From Hoyosella sp. YIM 151337 (GTDB taxonomy: Bacteria > Actinomycetota > Actinomycetes > Mycobacteriales > Mycobacteriaceae): DNA of 64,000 bases. Below the pieces are notes generated by a model, which was not told the DNA's origin, did not search any database, and saw nothing but the letters and a program-made list of their open reading frames with translations. The position numbers and the translations under genes are program-made. Within the stretch, counting starts at the first letter, position 1, and each line of letters opens with the position of its first letter. The stretch is from the NCBI RefSeq assembly GCF_026041215.1, contig NZ_JAPEIQ010000028.1, positions 62,001 to 126,000 of the forward strand. The letters are read 5' to 3'. Below, piece after piece: positions 41,463-50,644 of this stretch.

Positions 41463-41487
41463 CTGACCGACACCACGTGTCGCTCAG
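41463..41487 (-). terminator. hairpin at the 3' end of the quinone oxidoreductase gene
   Basis: CGACAC (41468-41473) and GTGTCG (41477-41482) form a stem with loop CAC, extended by CTGA/TCAG after one mismatch. It covers the stop codon of the gene ending at 41484. There is no U-run, so termination is only a suggestion. Confidence 0.35.
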
Positions 41488-42458
41488 GCTGACCTGTCTA
41501 TATCAAGCACAACTTTGCCGAACTTCCCTCGCTCGGCGAGCCGTTGATACGCATGCGCGTATTTGCTGAGCGCGAAGACGGAGTCTATGGGGACACCGAT
41601 CTCTCCTGCGGCGAGTCTGGGGACGAGGTGCCTATCGACAGACCGCGCGACAAGGGTCTTTTCTGCTATGCTTCGCGCGCGGATCGTCGTGCCGAGTATC
41701 CGCGCCCGCCGGGTCATCATATCGATAAGCCGGATCGGTACCGGTTCCCAGTCGCTCAGACCGATGACGAGAATCCGCCCATACGGGTGCACCCAATGCA
41801 CCTTTGCTCCGAGGCCGCTTCCCGCCGCGAGTTCCACGATCACGTCGTAGGGCCCGTGCGCTTCCTCTGACTCCGGTGTGACAACTGTGAGACCCGGGAC
41901 CAGGGCCCGTACCTTATCGTGCAGCGATCGATCACGAACGCTTGCTACCACGCACGCACCTTGCCCAACCGCGACCTGTATAAGGGCGGTTCCGACGCCG
42001 CCTGCTGCCCCAGTGATCAGTACTCGCTCACCTGCGCCGATCCTCGCCTGGTTGACAAGGCCATCCCACGCAGTGGAGAAGGCTTCGACGAAGCCCGCGG
42101 CCGTAAGATCATCGACATTTTCAGGGATTGGGATCAAATGTGTTGCTGGCACGGCCACGTACTCGGCATGAGCGCCTCCCCCAACGAGAGCCATCACGCG
42201 TTCACCCACGGCGCCGCTAACGCCGCTGCCTGCGCGCACCACCCTGCCGGCACACTCGAGACCTGGGATGTCGGCCGGCACGCCAGGCGGTGCTGGGTAC
42301 GCGCCCTGCGCTTGCGCTAAGTCAGCTGCGTTGAGCCCGGCAGCCGCGACTCGTACGAGCACGTCCTGCGGCCCCACCGTGGGCAGTGGGCGTTGCTCAA
42401 GTGTAAAAGTGCCGCCGTCGATGACGACGGCACTCATCGTTTCGGGTAACCTCAGCAT
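41484..42458 (-). CDS. zinc-independent MDR-family oxidoreductase (quinone reductase-like)
   Basis: 324 residues. GroES-like N-terminal domain (DVLVRVAAAGLNAADLAQAQGAYP, DIPGLECAGRVV) and a Rossmann domain with the NADPH motif ITGAAGGVGTALIQVA. The zinc-ligand cysteines of alcohol dehydrogenases are absent, so it belongs to the quinone oxidoreductase/enoyl reductase-like branch. The substrate is unknown. It lies two bases downstream of the DJ-1/PfpI gene, so the pair forms an operon that may deal with reactive carbonyls or quinones. Confidence 0.87.
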   Translation of the reverse strand: MLRLPETMSAVVIDGGTFTLEQRPLPTVGPQDVLVRVAAAGLNAADLAQAQGAYPAPPGVPADIPGLECAGRVVRAGSGVSGAVGERVMALVGGGAHAEYVAVPATHLIPIPENVDDLTAAGFVEAFSTAWDGLVNQARIGAGERVLITGAAGGVGTALIQVAVGQGACVVASVRDRSLHDKVRALVPGLTVVTPESEEAHGPYDVIVELAAGSGLGAKVHWVHPYGRILVIGLSDWEPVPIRLIDMMTRRARILGTTIRARSIAEKTLVARSVDRHLVPRLAAGEIGVPIDSVFALSKYAHAYQRLAERGKFGKVVLDIDRSA

Positions 42459-42460
42459 GA

Positions 42461-43153
42461 TCAGCTGAGAGCCTTTACCACGGCCTCGGCGACCGGTATC
42501 GAACTTGCCGGATTCTGCCCGGTGATCAAGGTTCCATCAGTTACTGTAAATGGCTCGAATGGCTGAGCTGCAATCTGGTAGTTCGCGCCGCGTTTCTTCA
42601 GTTCGGTTTCGAGGTTGAATGGCACGGCGTCTGCTCGCTGAGCGAGATCCTCTTCGGGCCAGGAGAATCCTGTAATCGTCTTCCCTTCGATGAGGTGCTT
42701 CCCATCGCTGAGAACCACGTTGAGCAGACCGGCGGCACCGTGGCAAACCGACGCGACAACCTTTCCGGACTCGTAGAACTCCGCAATAAGAGTGGCAAGC
42801 TCCCAGCTTTCCGGGAAGTCGTACATCACTCCGTGGCCCCCGGTCAGGTAGATCGCGTCAAAATTCCGCGCGCTGACCTCCGCAACAGACTTGGTACCGT
42901 GCAGCAAATTCATGAATTGCCGGTCCCGGTACCGCGCACCCGTGCCATGGTCAGCGAGGAAATCGTGGGCGAGACTCTCCGGATCAATCGGAACGGCTCC
43001 GCCTGCGATACTCGCAATCTCTAGGTCGATGCCAGCGGACTCGGCGATGTCCCAAAAATGGGTGAGCTCACCGAGCCATAATCCAGTCCGAAACCCGAAT
43101 TTTTGGTACTCCCCGACACTGGTGACGATGACGAGGACTTTTCTCGTGCTCAT
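42461..43153 (-). CDS. DJ-1/PfpI (Hsp31-like) superfamily protein
   Basis: 230 residues. The nucleophile elbow ASVCHGAAGLLNVV holds the conserved Cys, preceded by YLTGGHGVMYDFPES and with an early Glu-rich loop. This branch includes glyoxalase III/Hsp31-type deglycase or chaperone proteins and class I amidotransferase-like domains. ATG at 43153 with GGGAGC upstream is chosen over the frame to 43270. It diverges from the first PucR gene across 252 bases that contain repeated GTGAC/GTCAC elements (43256-43305). Confidence 0.85.
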   Translation of the reverse strand: MSTRKVLVIVTSVGEYQKFGFRTGLWLGELTHFWDIAESAGIDLEIASIAGGAVPIDPESLAHDFLADHGTGARYRDRQFMNLLHGTKSVAEVSARNFDAIYLTGGHGVMYDFPESWELATLIAEFYESGKVVASVCHGAAGLLNVVLSDGKHLIEGKTITGFSWPEEDLAQRADAVPFNLETELKKRGANYQIAAQPFEPFTVTDGTLITGQNPASSIPVAEAVVKALS

Positions 43154-43405
43154 GTCAATGCTCCCGCGATGATCGATCTTTGGGGCTTCAGCGCCCAAAT
43201 ATGAAGTTACGGAAGTGGAGTTCACCCACGCTCGTCGGCAAGCGCCAAAGTTGTTGTGACACAGTGACAAGTCTAAGTTGTGCTTCGGTCACGATGTCAC
43301 CGTGGACCGGACACGATAATGCTAGGGACACTTGCCGAACAAGCAGGATGGATGAGAGATTTCGAGCTACCGTAGTTCGCAGAATCGATGCTGAGGATCC
43401 ACACT

Positions 43406-44698
43406 GTGACGGATGACGTCTCCTCGAATCACAAACAGCGCCTGGCCGATCTGATCCAGGAATCAGTCCAAGAGATCGCCAATAAATCGGCGGATCGGGT
43501 AATCAAGGAAGTGGCGAGCTACCGTGATAACCCAGCTCCCTCACTCCGTGCGGAAGTCTCCGCGCATTGCCGAGCAGTTTTCGAGATCTTTATTGAGAAT
43601 CTGCGGAGCAGCGTCACACCCGACACAGCTGACTATTCAGTCACCTCGATGTACGCGATGAACCGGGTTGCCCAGTCGATCCCGCTTGCAGATTTTCTCC
43701 GGGCTTTCCGCATCTCGCAAATCACGCTATGGGAGTCGGTGCAAGCTATCGCCGACACGGAACCCGCCCTCAAGGACGCGTCGGCGAAAGCAGTCGTCGG
43801 CATGCTGCAGGTCCTTGAGACGGGCGCAACAACCGCTGCTACTGCTTACGCCGAGGCCGAGCGGTACATAATCGCGGATGCTACCCGCGCAACCCGCGAC
43901 GTGGTTGAGGCGCTGCTCGGCGGCAACCCGCCCACGCGGGGACCGCACCTAGCTGCCCTGCACACAGCCGGGCTGTCATCGGGTTCGCCCTTCGTTGTGA
44001 TGTCGGGTCTCGCCCTTGCAACTCCCTCTGCACCACGCGACCTCACACAAGCACTCGGCCGATTATCTTCGGCAAATCGGGGCTTGCTGACGATGAGGCA
44101 AGACGAAATCATCGGAATTCTGCCTGTCTCAGGTCCCAACATCGACAGCATGGAGGGAACAATGCAGCGAATGGTCACCGTGCTTCGCGAGCGCGGTATC
44201 GCTCTAACGGCTGGGCTGAGTATGGTTAACAGCAAATTGGAGGCAGCGCCAGAGGCATACCGAGAAGCACAGGTCGCACGAGTAGCGCGGCGCGGCAAAC
44301 CAGGCGTGCAGTACCTCGACCGGCTTTCCCCGTTTGACTATCTGCTCGCAGCGCCTGATCCCACTGCACAGCGGCTCGTTTCACCACGCGTCCGTCGCTT
44401 TGTCGAGGAAGATGCCGCCTCCGGAGGCGTCTACATCGAAACACTCCTCGCCTATATCGCGGCTAACCTCAATGCAAAGGCGGCGGCCGAAGTCCTCTAC
44501 GTGCACAGCAATACGGTCTATTACCGTATTGAGCGAATTGCTGAGCGCACAGGCGAAGACATCCGGAACTTCCTGTCGGTGCTCGACCTCCTCGTCGCGG
44601 TCAAGTTGCTCACGCCAAAAATGCTCGCTCAAACTCCGCTATGTGGACCGGCGGTATCCAGTAGCGTGTCGCCCCAGGAGGTTCGTAGGGATGAGTAG
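43406..44698 (+). CDS. PucR-family transcriptional regulator (first paralogue)
   Basis: About 430 residues. N-terminal sensor region with QSIPLADFLRAFRISQITLWESV, a GGDEF-like central domain, and the C-terminal PucR helix-turn-helix (NLNAKAAAEVLYVHSNTVYYRIERI, FLSVLDLLVAVKLL). PucR/CdaR-type regulators typically control catabolic operons. GTG at 43406 with GAGG about ten bases upstream is preferred; ATG at 43388 is the alternative. Its last eight bases overlap the start of the GMC oxidoreductase gene, so the two are one translational unit and that oxidoreductase is the likeliest target. It is a close paralogue of the gene at 60432. Confidence 0.88.
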   Translation: MTDDVSSNHKQRLADLIQESVQEIANKSADRVIKEVASYRDNPAPSLRAEVSAHCRAVFEIFIENLRSSVTPDTADYSVTSMYAMNRVAQSIPLADFLRAFRISQITLWESVQAIADTEPALKDASAKAVVGMLQVLETGATTAATAYAEAERYIIADATRATRDVVEALLGGNPPTRGPHLAALHTAGLSSGSPFVVMSGLALATPSAPRDLTQALGRLSSANRGLLTMRQDEIIGILPVSGPNIDSMEGTMQRMVTVLRERGIALTAGLSMVNSKLEAAPEAYREAQVARVARRGKPGVQYLDRLSPFDYLLAAPDPTAQRLVSPRVRRFVEEDAASGGVYIETLLAYIAANLNAKAAAEVLYVHSNTVYYRIERIAERTGEDIRNFLSVLDLLVAVKLLTPKMLAQTPLCGPAVSSSVSPQEVRRDE

Positions 44699-46556
44699 TG
44701 GCGACGCACCTGGTGAATCATTCGATTTCATCATCGTAGGGTCCGGCGCCGGCGGAGGTCCGCTAGCCGCGAATCTCGCTCTAGCCGGTCATCACGTATT
44801 ACTGCTGGAAGCGGGCGACGACCACCAGTGCGTCTACTACGACGCCCCGATCTTCCATTCCCAGGCCAGCGAAGACGCTGACATGCGCTGGGATTATTTT
44901 GTGCGTCACTACAGCGATAGAGAGCAGCAGGCGCGCGACCCAAAGTTCACGGCTGAGCGAGACGGTGTCCTCTACCCACGCGGCGGCACTCTCGGGGGCA
45001 GCACCGCAATTTCCGCGATGATCACGGTATATCCGCATAACAGTGATTGGGATGAAATTGCAGAACTCACCGGTGACGAGTCCTGGCGGGCCGCGCGGAT
45101 GCGGCCTCTCTTTGAAAGGCTCGAGAGCTGGCGGGACCCTCAGCGCGGCTATGCCGAGACGCCACCGGAAGTGCCCGATCCCGCACGGCATGGATACCAC
45201 GGCTGGCTCGGCGTAACGCGCGCGAACCCGGCAGTGGGTGGGCGTGAGCAGATGTTCCTGGACATCATCGACACTATGGAACAGTCCTCGCGGAAAGCCG
45301 TTGACCACAGCGGGAGGGGACTGGAGCCACCTTATGACCCGAATGACTGGCGCTTCGTTCAAGCGACTGGAGATGGCATGGTGTTCATCCCAGTGGCTGT
45401 TCGCGAAGGCACACGAAATGGGGCCCGCGAACGTGTGCTGAGCGCCGCCGCTCAGTCCTCAGGCCGGTTAGTGGTTCGTCTCAATTCGCTTGTCAGCAAG
45501 GTGCTGATCGAGGATGGACGTGCGACGGGTGTCGAATACTTGACCGGGACAAGCCTGTACCGGGCGGACCCCCGCGCGCTGCAGGGCGATCTCCCACCGC
45601 TAAAGATCGCTAGGGCGCGACATGAAGTTGTGCTCAGTGCCGGAGCATTCAATACCCCACAGCTGCTTATGCTTTCGGGGATCGGGCCACGTGAGGAACT
45701 GGAGCGCCACGGTCTCGAGGTCCTCATCGATTCGCCTGGCGTCGGTAAGAATCTGCAGGACAGGTACGAAGTGACCGTTGTCAACCGCCTGTACCGCGAG
45801 TATCCGATATTCGCTGGATCGCAGCTCGATGCACCTCAGCCGGGCGAAGAGCCAGATGCGCTTTTTACCGAGTGGCGAGATCAGCGCGATGGGCCTTTCA
45901 CCACCAATGGAACGCTCGCCGCATACATTAAGCGGTCCTCAGTCGCACAGTCTGATCCTGACCTCTTTGTTTTCTCTCTTCCCGTTTTCTTTCGCGGCTA
46001 CTACCCAAATTACTCCGAGGACTTCCGTAGGGATCACAATGTGGTTAGCTGGGTGATCCTGAAAGCTCACACAGCAAACACAGCCGGCGAGGTTCGCTTG
46101 CGGTCAACCGATCCACGCGACACTCCACTCATCGACTTTCATTATTTCGACGAGGGTAACGACCCCACTGGCGAGGATCTCGATGCTGTGGTCGAAGGAA
46201 TCCAGTTCGCCCGTTCGCTAGCGGAGCGACTTGGCGCCACAGTTCAAACAGAGATTCTTCCGGGTGACGACGTCACGTTCGTCGACGACCTCCGCCGCTA
46301 CGTTCGGGACCAAGCGTGGGGTCATCACGCGTCATGCACCGCACGAATTGGCCCGGACGACGACCCAATGGCGGTTCTGGATTCCCGATTCCGCGTCCGT
46401 GGCGTAGCAAATCTGAGAGTTGTCGATGCGTGTGCATTCCCGCGCATACCCGGATTTTTCATCGCAACGAGCGTCTACATGATCGCTGAAAAGGCTTCGG
46501 ATCAGCTACTCAGCGAGTACCCGCCAACGAAGGCCGTGGGTGGTTCGGCTAACTAG
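44691..46556 (+). CDS. GMC-family FAD-dependent oxidoreductase
   Basis: 621 residues. FAD-binding motif IIVGSGAGGGPLAANLALAG with LLLEAGDD near residues 14-45; YPRGGTLGGSTAISAMI is the first GMC signature; GAFNTPQLLMLSGIGP the second; AWGHHASCTARIG carries the active-site His, and a C-terminal FIATSVYMIAEKASD closes the fold. It probably oxidises an alcohol (choline dehydrogenase or alcohol oxidase type). The ATG at 44691 has CAGGAGG upstream and overlaps the PucR gene by eight bases. The substrate is unknown. Confidence 0.92.
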   Translation: MSSGDAPGESFDFIIVGSGAGGGPLAANLALAGHHVLLLEAGDDHQCVYYDAPIFHSQASEDADMRWDYFVRHYSDREQQARDPKFTAERDGVLYPRGGTLGGSTAISAMITVYPHNSDWDEIAELTGDESWRAARMRPLFERLESWRDPQRGYAETPPEVPDPARHGYHGWLGVTRANPAVGGREQMFLDIIDTMEQSSRKAVDHSGRGLEPPYDPNDWRFVQATGDGMVFIPVAVREGTRNGARERVLSAAAQSSGRLVVRLNSLVSKVLIEDGRATGVEYLTGTSLYRADPRALQGDLPPLKIARARHEVVLSAGAFNTPQLLMLSGIGPREELERHGLEVLIDSPGVGKNLQDRYEVTVVNRLYREYPIFAGSQLDAPQPGEEPDALFTEWRDQRDGPFTTNGTLAAYIKRSSVAQSDPDLFVFSLPVFFRGYYPNYSEDFRRDHNVVSWVILKAHTANTAGEVRLRSTDPRDTPLIDFHYFDEGNDPTGEDLDAVVEGIQFARSLAERLGATVQTEILPGDDVTFVDDLRRYVRDQAWGHHASCTARIGPDDDPMAVLDSRFRVRGVANLRVVDACAFPRIPGFFIATSVYMIAEKASDQLLSEYPPTKAVGGSAN

Positions 46557-46844
46557 TTGTGATCGTCGCACGCCCACAGGGTCGTGTTTATGATCGCGCA
46601 ACAGAAGCCGCGCTAGACCTTGTGGACCACCACATACCCAAGGCGTGTGCATTCCATCACACTGGGCCGATGTAAGCGCGATTCCATCACTGCGAGTTCC
46701 CGGTAGCACCACGTTCTCCAAACGGCTGATCCGCGTCCTCGGAAGCCCCTGAACCCATGAGTGGGAAATTCAACTGCTCTCACCGGAAACAGTGCTTCGC
46801 GCTCGCGTTATTCGTCATGCCAAAAAATCGTCGAGAGGCCCTCT
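46557..46844. other. 288-bp gap with a spaced direct repeat, upstream of the permease gene
   Basis: No coding frame is convincing. ATTCCATCAC occurs twice, at 46651-46660 and 46681-46690, exactly 30 bases apart (about three helical turns), which is a plausible pair of regulator half-sites for the downstream permease. GAGAGG at 46833-46838 is the ribosome-binding site of the next gene. Confidence 0.45.
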
Positions 46845-48233
46845 ATGCGAACGTCTTACCTTCTCAAGCGGAAGGAAGGCCAGGAACAGCCCTACTGGAG
46901 TCTGGGGTACTTCAAAATCCGGCTTCCCCTTGTCCATTATCCTCTTGAACTTGCGGAAGCTATTCAAGCGCTGGTCATGTTTGTCGTTGGTCTAGCGATG
47001 ATCCCCTTGTTGCAGCAGTACCTGGGTCTTTCATTTGAGGTTGCGCTGACCATATGCATTCTCTTTATGGGTACGTTTCTGTTGCCGACCCTGCTCGGAG
47101 TTCCGCTCGCTGCAGGGTGGATCACGCCCGCCATCCCGCTCGTTCTGATCTATTTGAGCGCTTACGAGCCAGGTCCTGAGGCGATCAAGGCACTCGTTGC
47201 CTTGCACATCGTGGTGACGGTCATCTTCCTGTTTCTCGGTATCTCCCGACTCGCAGGCAAACTTGTGCGATGTATCCCAGCCTCCGTGAAAGGCGGCATC
47301 CTTCTAGGCGCAGGTATTGCCGCCATCGCGGGCGAGATCGAAGAGGGTGGACGCTTTATGGCGACACCGCTTTCGATCGGCGTGGGGGCCCTCGTCGTCA
47401 CGATTACGATGTTCTCTCTCTTCTTCAGGAGGCTGTGTGCTCACAGCAGATTCGCCATGCTCATTGCAACTTATGGACTCGTACCCGGACTGCTCGCTGC
47501 GATAGGTGTCGGCTGGGTGGTTGGCGAGTACCCGCTGCCTTCGATCGAGTGGGGCATCACTCAGCCTGCCTTCTCTGAGCTTTGGCAGATTCTGCCATTC
47601 ACAATTGGGTGGCCAACACTCGACATGTTCATCGCTGCGATCCCCATCGCAGTAATTTCGTACATCATCGCCTACGGCGACCTCATTGTGGGTGCAGCAG
47701 TTCTCGAACGTGCTGACAAGGCGCGCCCTGACGAGCACATCGAGATCGACGCAGACCGTGTCCATGTTGTCACCGGCATTCGCAACCTTCTGCACGCTGC
47801 CTTCATTCCGTTGCCTGGCCAGGCTGGTCCGATCTTCACCGCACTTGCCGCAAGTGTCGCCACCCGCTATGAGTTCGGACGCAAAGCGATGGAGTCTGTG
47901 TACGGCGGCGTCGGCACGTTCTACATAGTTGGTTTCGCAGCGATGTTCACTCTTCCGCTCGTGACACTCTTCCAGCCGGTGCTTCCGATTGCACTGTCGC
48001 TGACCCTGCTGATCACAGGATACTTGTGCCTGGTCGTCGGCATGCAGCAGATCAGCAATGCTGAGCAGTACGCGGTGGCAGGAATTACCGGTGTTGTCCT
48101 CGCCGCGCAAGGAGCGGCCTGGGGAATCGCTATCGGCCTTCTTCTCCACGTCGTGCTCGAGCGGACGAGCCTCGTACGCCGAGAGCCGCCTTCAGCGCGG
48201 ACGCCAGCCGAAGCGACCGAACAGCACAGCTAG
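46845..48233 (+). CDS. NCS2-like (nucleobase:cation symporter 2) permease
   Basis: 462 residues with at least ten hydrophobic segments. The N terminus contains YWSLGYFKIRLPLVHYPLELAEAIQALVMF. LLGAGIAAIAGEIEEGGRF, and LPGQAGPIFTALAASVATRYEFG, match the layout of the xanthine/uracil permease superfamily, although the typical QN-motif is not clear. Substrate is unknown; by position it may feed the GMC oxidoreductase pathway. ATG at 46845, six bases after GAGAGG, is chosen over the frame from 46761. Confidence 0.75.
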   Translation: MRTSYLLKRKEGQEQPYWSLGYFKIRLPLVHYPLELAEAIQALVMFVVGLAMIPLLQQYLGLSFEVALTICILFMGTFLLPTLLGVPLAAGWITPAIPLVLIYLSAYEPGPEAIKALVALHIVVTVIFLFLGISRLAGKLVRCIPASVKGGILLGAGIAAIAGEIEEGGRFMATPLSIGVGALVVTITMFSLFFRRLCAHSRFAMLIATYGLVPGLLAAIGVGWVVGEYPLPSIEWGITQPAFSELWQILPFTIGWPTLDMFIAAIPIAVISYIIAYGDLIVGAAVLERADKARPDEHIEIDADRVHVVTGIRNLLHAAFIPLPGQAGPIFTALAASVATRYEFGRKAMESVYGGVGTFYIVGFAAMFTLPLVTLFQPVLPIALSLTLLITGYLCLVVGMQQISNAEQYAVAGITGVVLAAQGAAWGIAIGLLLHVVLERTSLVRREPPSARTPAEATEQHS

Positions 48234-48314
48234 GTATGACACCTTGAAGCCGTGGTCCGGAGTGAACCGGGATGATGCAGTGGCCACACGAAGCGTGCCA
48301 GCCCCAACGAAGGA

Positions 48315-48776
48315 ATGAAGGCGCAGATGGTGGTAAATAGCACCAGTGCATCAAGCAAGAATCCAACTGCAGACCCGGCTGAGGAGAACGCCTTCTTCCC
48401 GTCGTCATGGTCGTTGGGCCAGTACACGTCCGCCAAGACGGACTTCGACGGCACCACAATTGATGCGCCAACGTACGACGGTAGTCGCTGGAAGGTGCCG
48501 GTAATCGCGACCGAAGAACGCTAAATGCTCATGAAGAACGGGAAGATGTTTTCCACCGGAAACCGCTTGGCGGCCTACAAGGTCCCCTGCGAAATCCAGT
48601 TCCGCGACGATCTTCCGAGGACGGAGAGGGGCAAGATCCGCAGAACCGCATTGAGGGATCGGCGCGCTCGTCAACTCGAGTGGGAGGCACTCCCCCGGGC
48701 ATCGTCTTCCGGACGCGTCGACGGTGGCATCCCCCGGCCGTCACTTGACCTAGATGGTCCGCTTCCGGCCACCTGA
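48315..48776 (+). pseudogene. chimeric remnant: DJ-1/Hsp31-like N terminus fused to an acyl-CoA ligase C terminus
   Basis: The first part ([20 protein letters not shown] to VPVIATEER, then MKNGKMFSTGN) is clearly related to the first 70 residues of the intact DJ-1-like protein encoded at 54324-55187 (EPTPDRAEKNAYFPSAYSLG, FSTGN). A TAA at 48522-48524 stands where the relative has Tyr (TAC to TAA would do it). Right after FSTGN the same frame changes to RLAAYKVPCEIQFRDDLPRT plus ERGKIRR, the tail of an AMP-dependent acyl-CoA ligase with its conserved Lys. So a deletion fused two genes and a stop codon followed. The 193 bases to the next gene show no other gene. Confidence 0.8.
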
Positions 48777-48969
48777 TGGGCACGTTTGTCCACGTTATTG
48801 GGCACAAATGTTCATCATCTGCGACCGGCGTCACGTCTAGCGTCGTACGTACTCCGAGCGAGCACCTAGCTGGCTTCGCAACTCTGGCTTCGCCACAGCC
48901 GACCGGACACCCGAGACCACGGAGCGCCGCTGCGCCGCCGGTCTCGCCGCTCAATGCAAAGGACTCTTC

Positions 48970-50601
48970 ATGGGTATCACACCGTCGCCCTCGACCGACC
49001 TCGACGCCGTCGTGGTCGGTGCGGGATTCTCCGGCCTTTACATGCTGAAGCAACTCACCGACCAAGGGTTCTCGGTGCGCGTCTTCGAGGCCGGCGACGG
49101 CGTCGGCGGCGCCTGGCACTGGAATCGATACCCAGGCGCGCGAACTGACTCCGACAGCATGATTTACGCCTTCTCGGAATGGTTCGACCCTGACCTGATC
49201 GGTCAGTGGCGCTGGCGCGAGCGGTACTCGACGCAAGCAGAGATCGAGCATTACTTCAACTGGGTCACTGAGAAGCTCGACCTTCGGCAGCACATCGACT
49301 TCAACACCCGTCTCGCATCGGCTGTCTTCGACGAAAGCGGCGGCCGCTGGGTTCTCACGACCGAGTCCGGAACCACCACGACTGCCCGCTTCTTCATCCC
49401 GGCTGTTGGCGCTCTGTCAGAGCCAAATATCCCCTCGCTGGATGGTTTGGACGAGTTCACGGGCATGTGGTGCCATTCCGCGAGATTTCCGCGCGAGGGA
49501 ATCGATTTCAACGGGAAGAGGGTGGTTGTGGTCGGCAACGGAGCCACCGGAGTCCAGATCGTCCCGGAAGTTGCGAGACGAGCAGCTTCGGTGACGCATC
49601 TCATCCGAAGCCCCTATCACATCGTGCCCGGACGGAACCACGTTCTCACCAACACGGATATCGACGGCGGCAAGCGAGACATCGTCGACATCCTTCGGTA
49701 CGCACGAGAAACGTTTGGATCCTTTCCTTACGACTTCAAGGGCACGGCGCTCGAAACCGACCCGGAAACCCGTCAGGCCGTGTTGGAGAAGGCGTGGGCG
49801 CGGGGCGGCTTTGGATTCCTGTTTGTCTTCGCCGACGTCCTAGCCAGCACCGACGCGAATGAGACCGTGATGCAGTTCCTGCGAGAGAAGATCAAGAGTC
49901 TCGTCAAGGACCCGGAGACCGCGGCGACAGTGACGCCGACTGACCCCTGGCTCACTAAGCGTCCGCCTCTGGACCACGGCTATTACGCCTCCCTCAACCG
50001 GGAGAACGTCAGCGTCATCAATATCAAGGATCATCCCATCGACCGCATCACCGAGACCTCAATCCATCTTGACGGCGGTCAGGAAATCGAGGTCGATGTC
50101 ATCGTCTTCGCAACCGGATTCGAGTCCTACACCGGGGCCCTGAATGCAATCGACATCCGTGGCAGGGACGGCGTGGCACTCCGGGAGCGGTGGAGGGACC
50201 GTCCCAGGAACTACCTCGGGCTCATGAGCGCACGCTTCCCCAACATGTTCACGTTGTACTGCGGTGCCTATAACCCTGCGCCCTTCACCAACGGACCGTC
50301 GCTGATCGAGCAGCAAGCAGAGTGGATTCGCAAATGGATTGTCTTCTTGAGCGCGGAAGGTTACGAGACCATCGAGCCCAGCGAGGCCGCAGAGGAAGAG
50401 TTCTTCTCCACCCACGCGGCGATAGCGAACTCAACGCTCATCCCACGCACGGCGTCGTGGTGGACACGAGACACCCCCGGCCATCGCGGCGAAAGTCGCT
50501 TGGTCATGTCGTGGACTGGCGGGTTCCCCGCGTACCGGCGCCTATGCGACGAGTCGACTCCCGAGGTAAACGGCACCTCTTTGCTCCAGCTCTGCCGATG
50601 A
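48970..50601 (+). CDS. Baeyer-Villiger-type flavin monooxygenase
   Basis: 543 residues. Two Rossmann motifs (VVVGAGFSGLYML near residue 14; VVVVGNGATGVQIVPE near 185) for FAD and NADPH. The BVMO motif FTGMWCHSARFP (residues 163-174) fits F-x-G-x3-H-x3 with Phe in place of the usual Trp, and GGAWHWNRYPGARTDSDS fits the second BVMO signature. Such enzymes insert oxygen next to a ketone to make an ester or lactone. ATG at 48970 follows AAAGGAC. The neighbouring esterase genes are the expected next step, so a ketone-degrading unit is likely. Confidence 0.92.
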   Translation: MGITPSPSTDLDAVVVGAGFSGLYMLKQLTDQGFSVRVFEAGDGVGGAWHWNRYPGARTDSDSMIYAFSEWFDPDLIGQWRWRERYSTQAEIEHYFNWVTEKLDLRQHIDFNTRLASAVFDESGGRWVLTTESGTTTTARFFIPAVGALSEPNIPSLDGLDEFTGMWCHSARFPREGIDFNGKRVVVVGNGATGVQIVPEVARRAASVTHLIRSPYHIVPGRNHVLTNTDIDGGKRDIVDILRYARETFGSFPYDFKGTALETDPETRQAVLEKAWARGGFGFLFVFADVLASTDANETVMQFLREKIKSLVKDPETAATVTPTDPWLTKRPPLDHGYYASLNRENVSVINIKDHPIDRITETSIHLDGGQEIEVDVIVFATGFESYTGALNAIDIRGRDGVALRERWRDRPRNYLGLMSARFPNMFTLYCGAYNPAPFTNGPSLIEQQAEWIRKWIVFLSAEGYETIEPSEAAEEEFFSTHAAIANSTLIPRTASWWTRDTPGHRGESRLVMSWTGGFPAYRRLCDESTPEVNGTSLLQLCR

Positions 50602-50644
50602 CTCGATCCAGAACATCATCCTGCCTACCAAAAGGAACACCCAC

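Noticed and set aside
48777-48810. Sigma-54-like -24/-12 promoter (GGGCAC ... TTGT) before the monooxygenase gene
   Set aside because: Spacing and bases do not match the consensus well, and actinobacteria of this group generally lack sigma-54.
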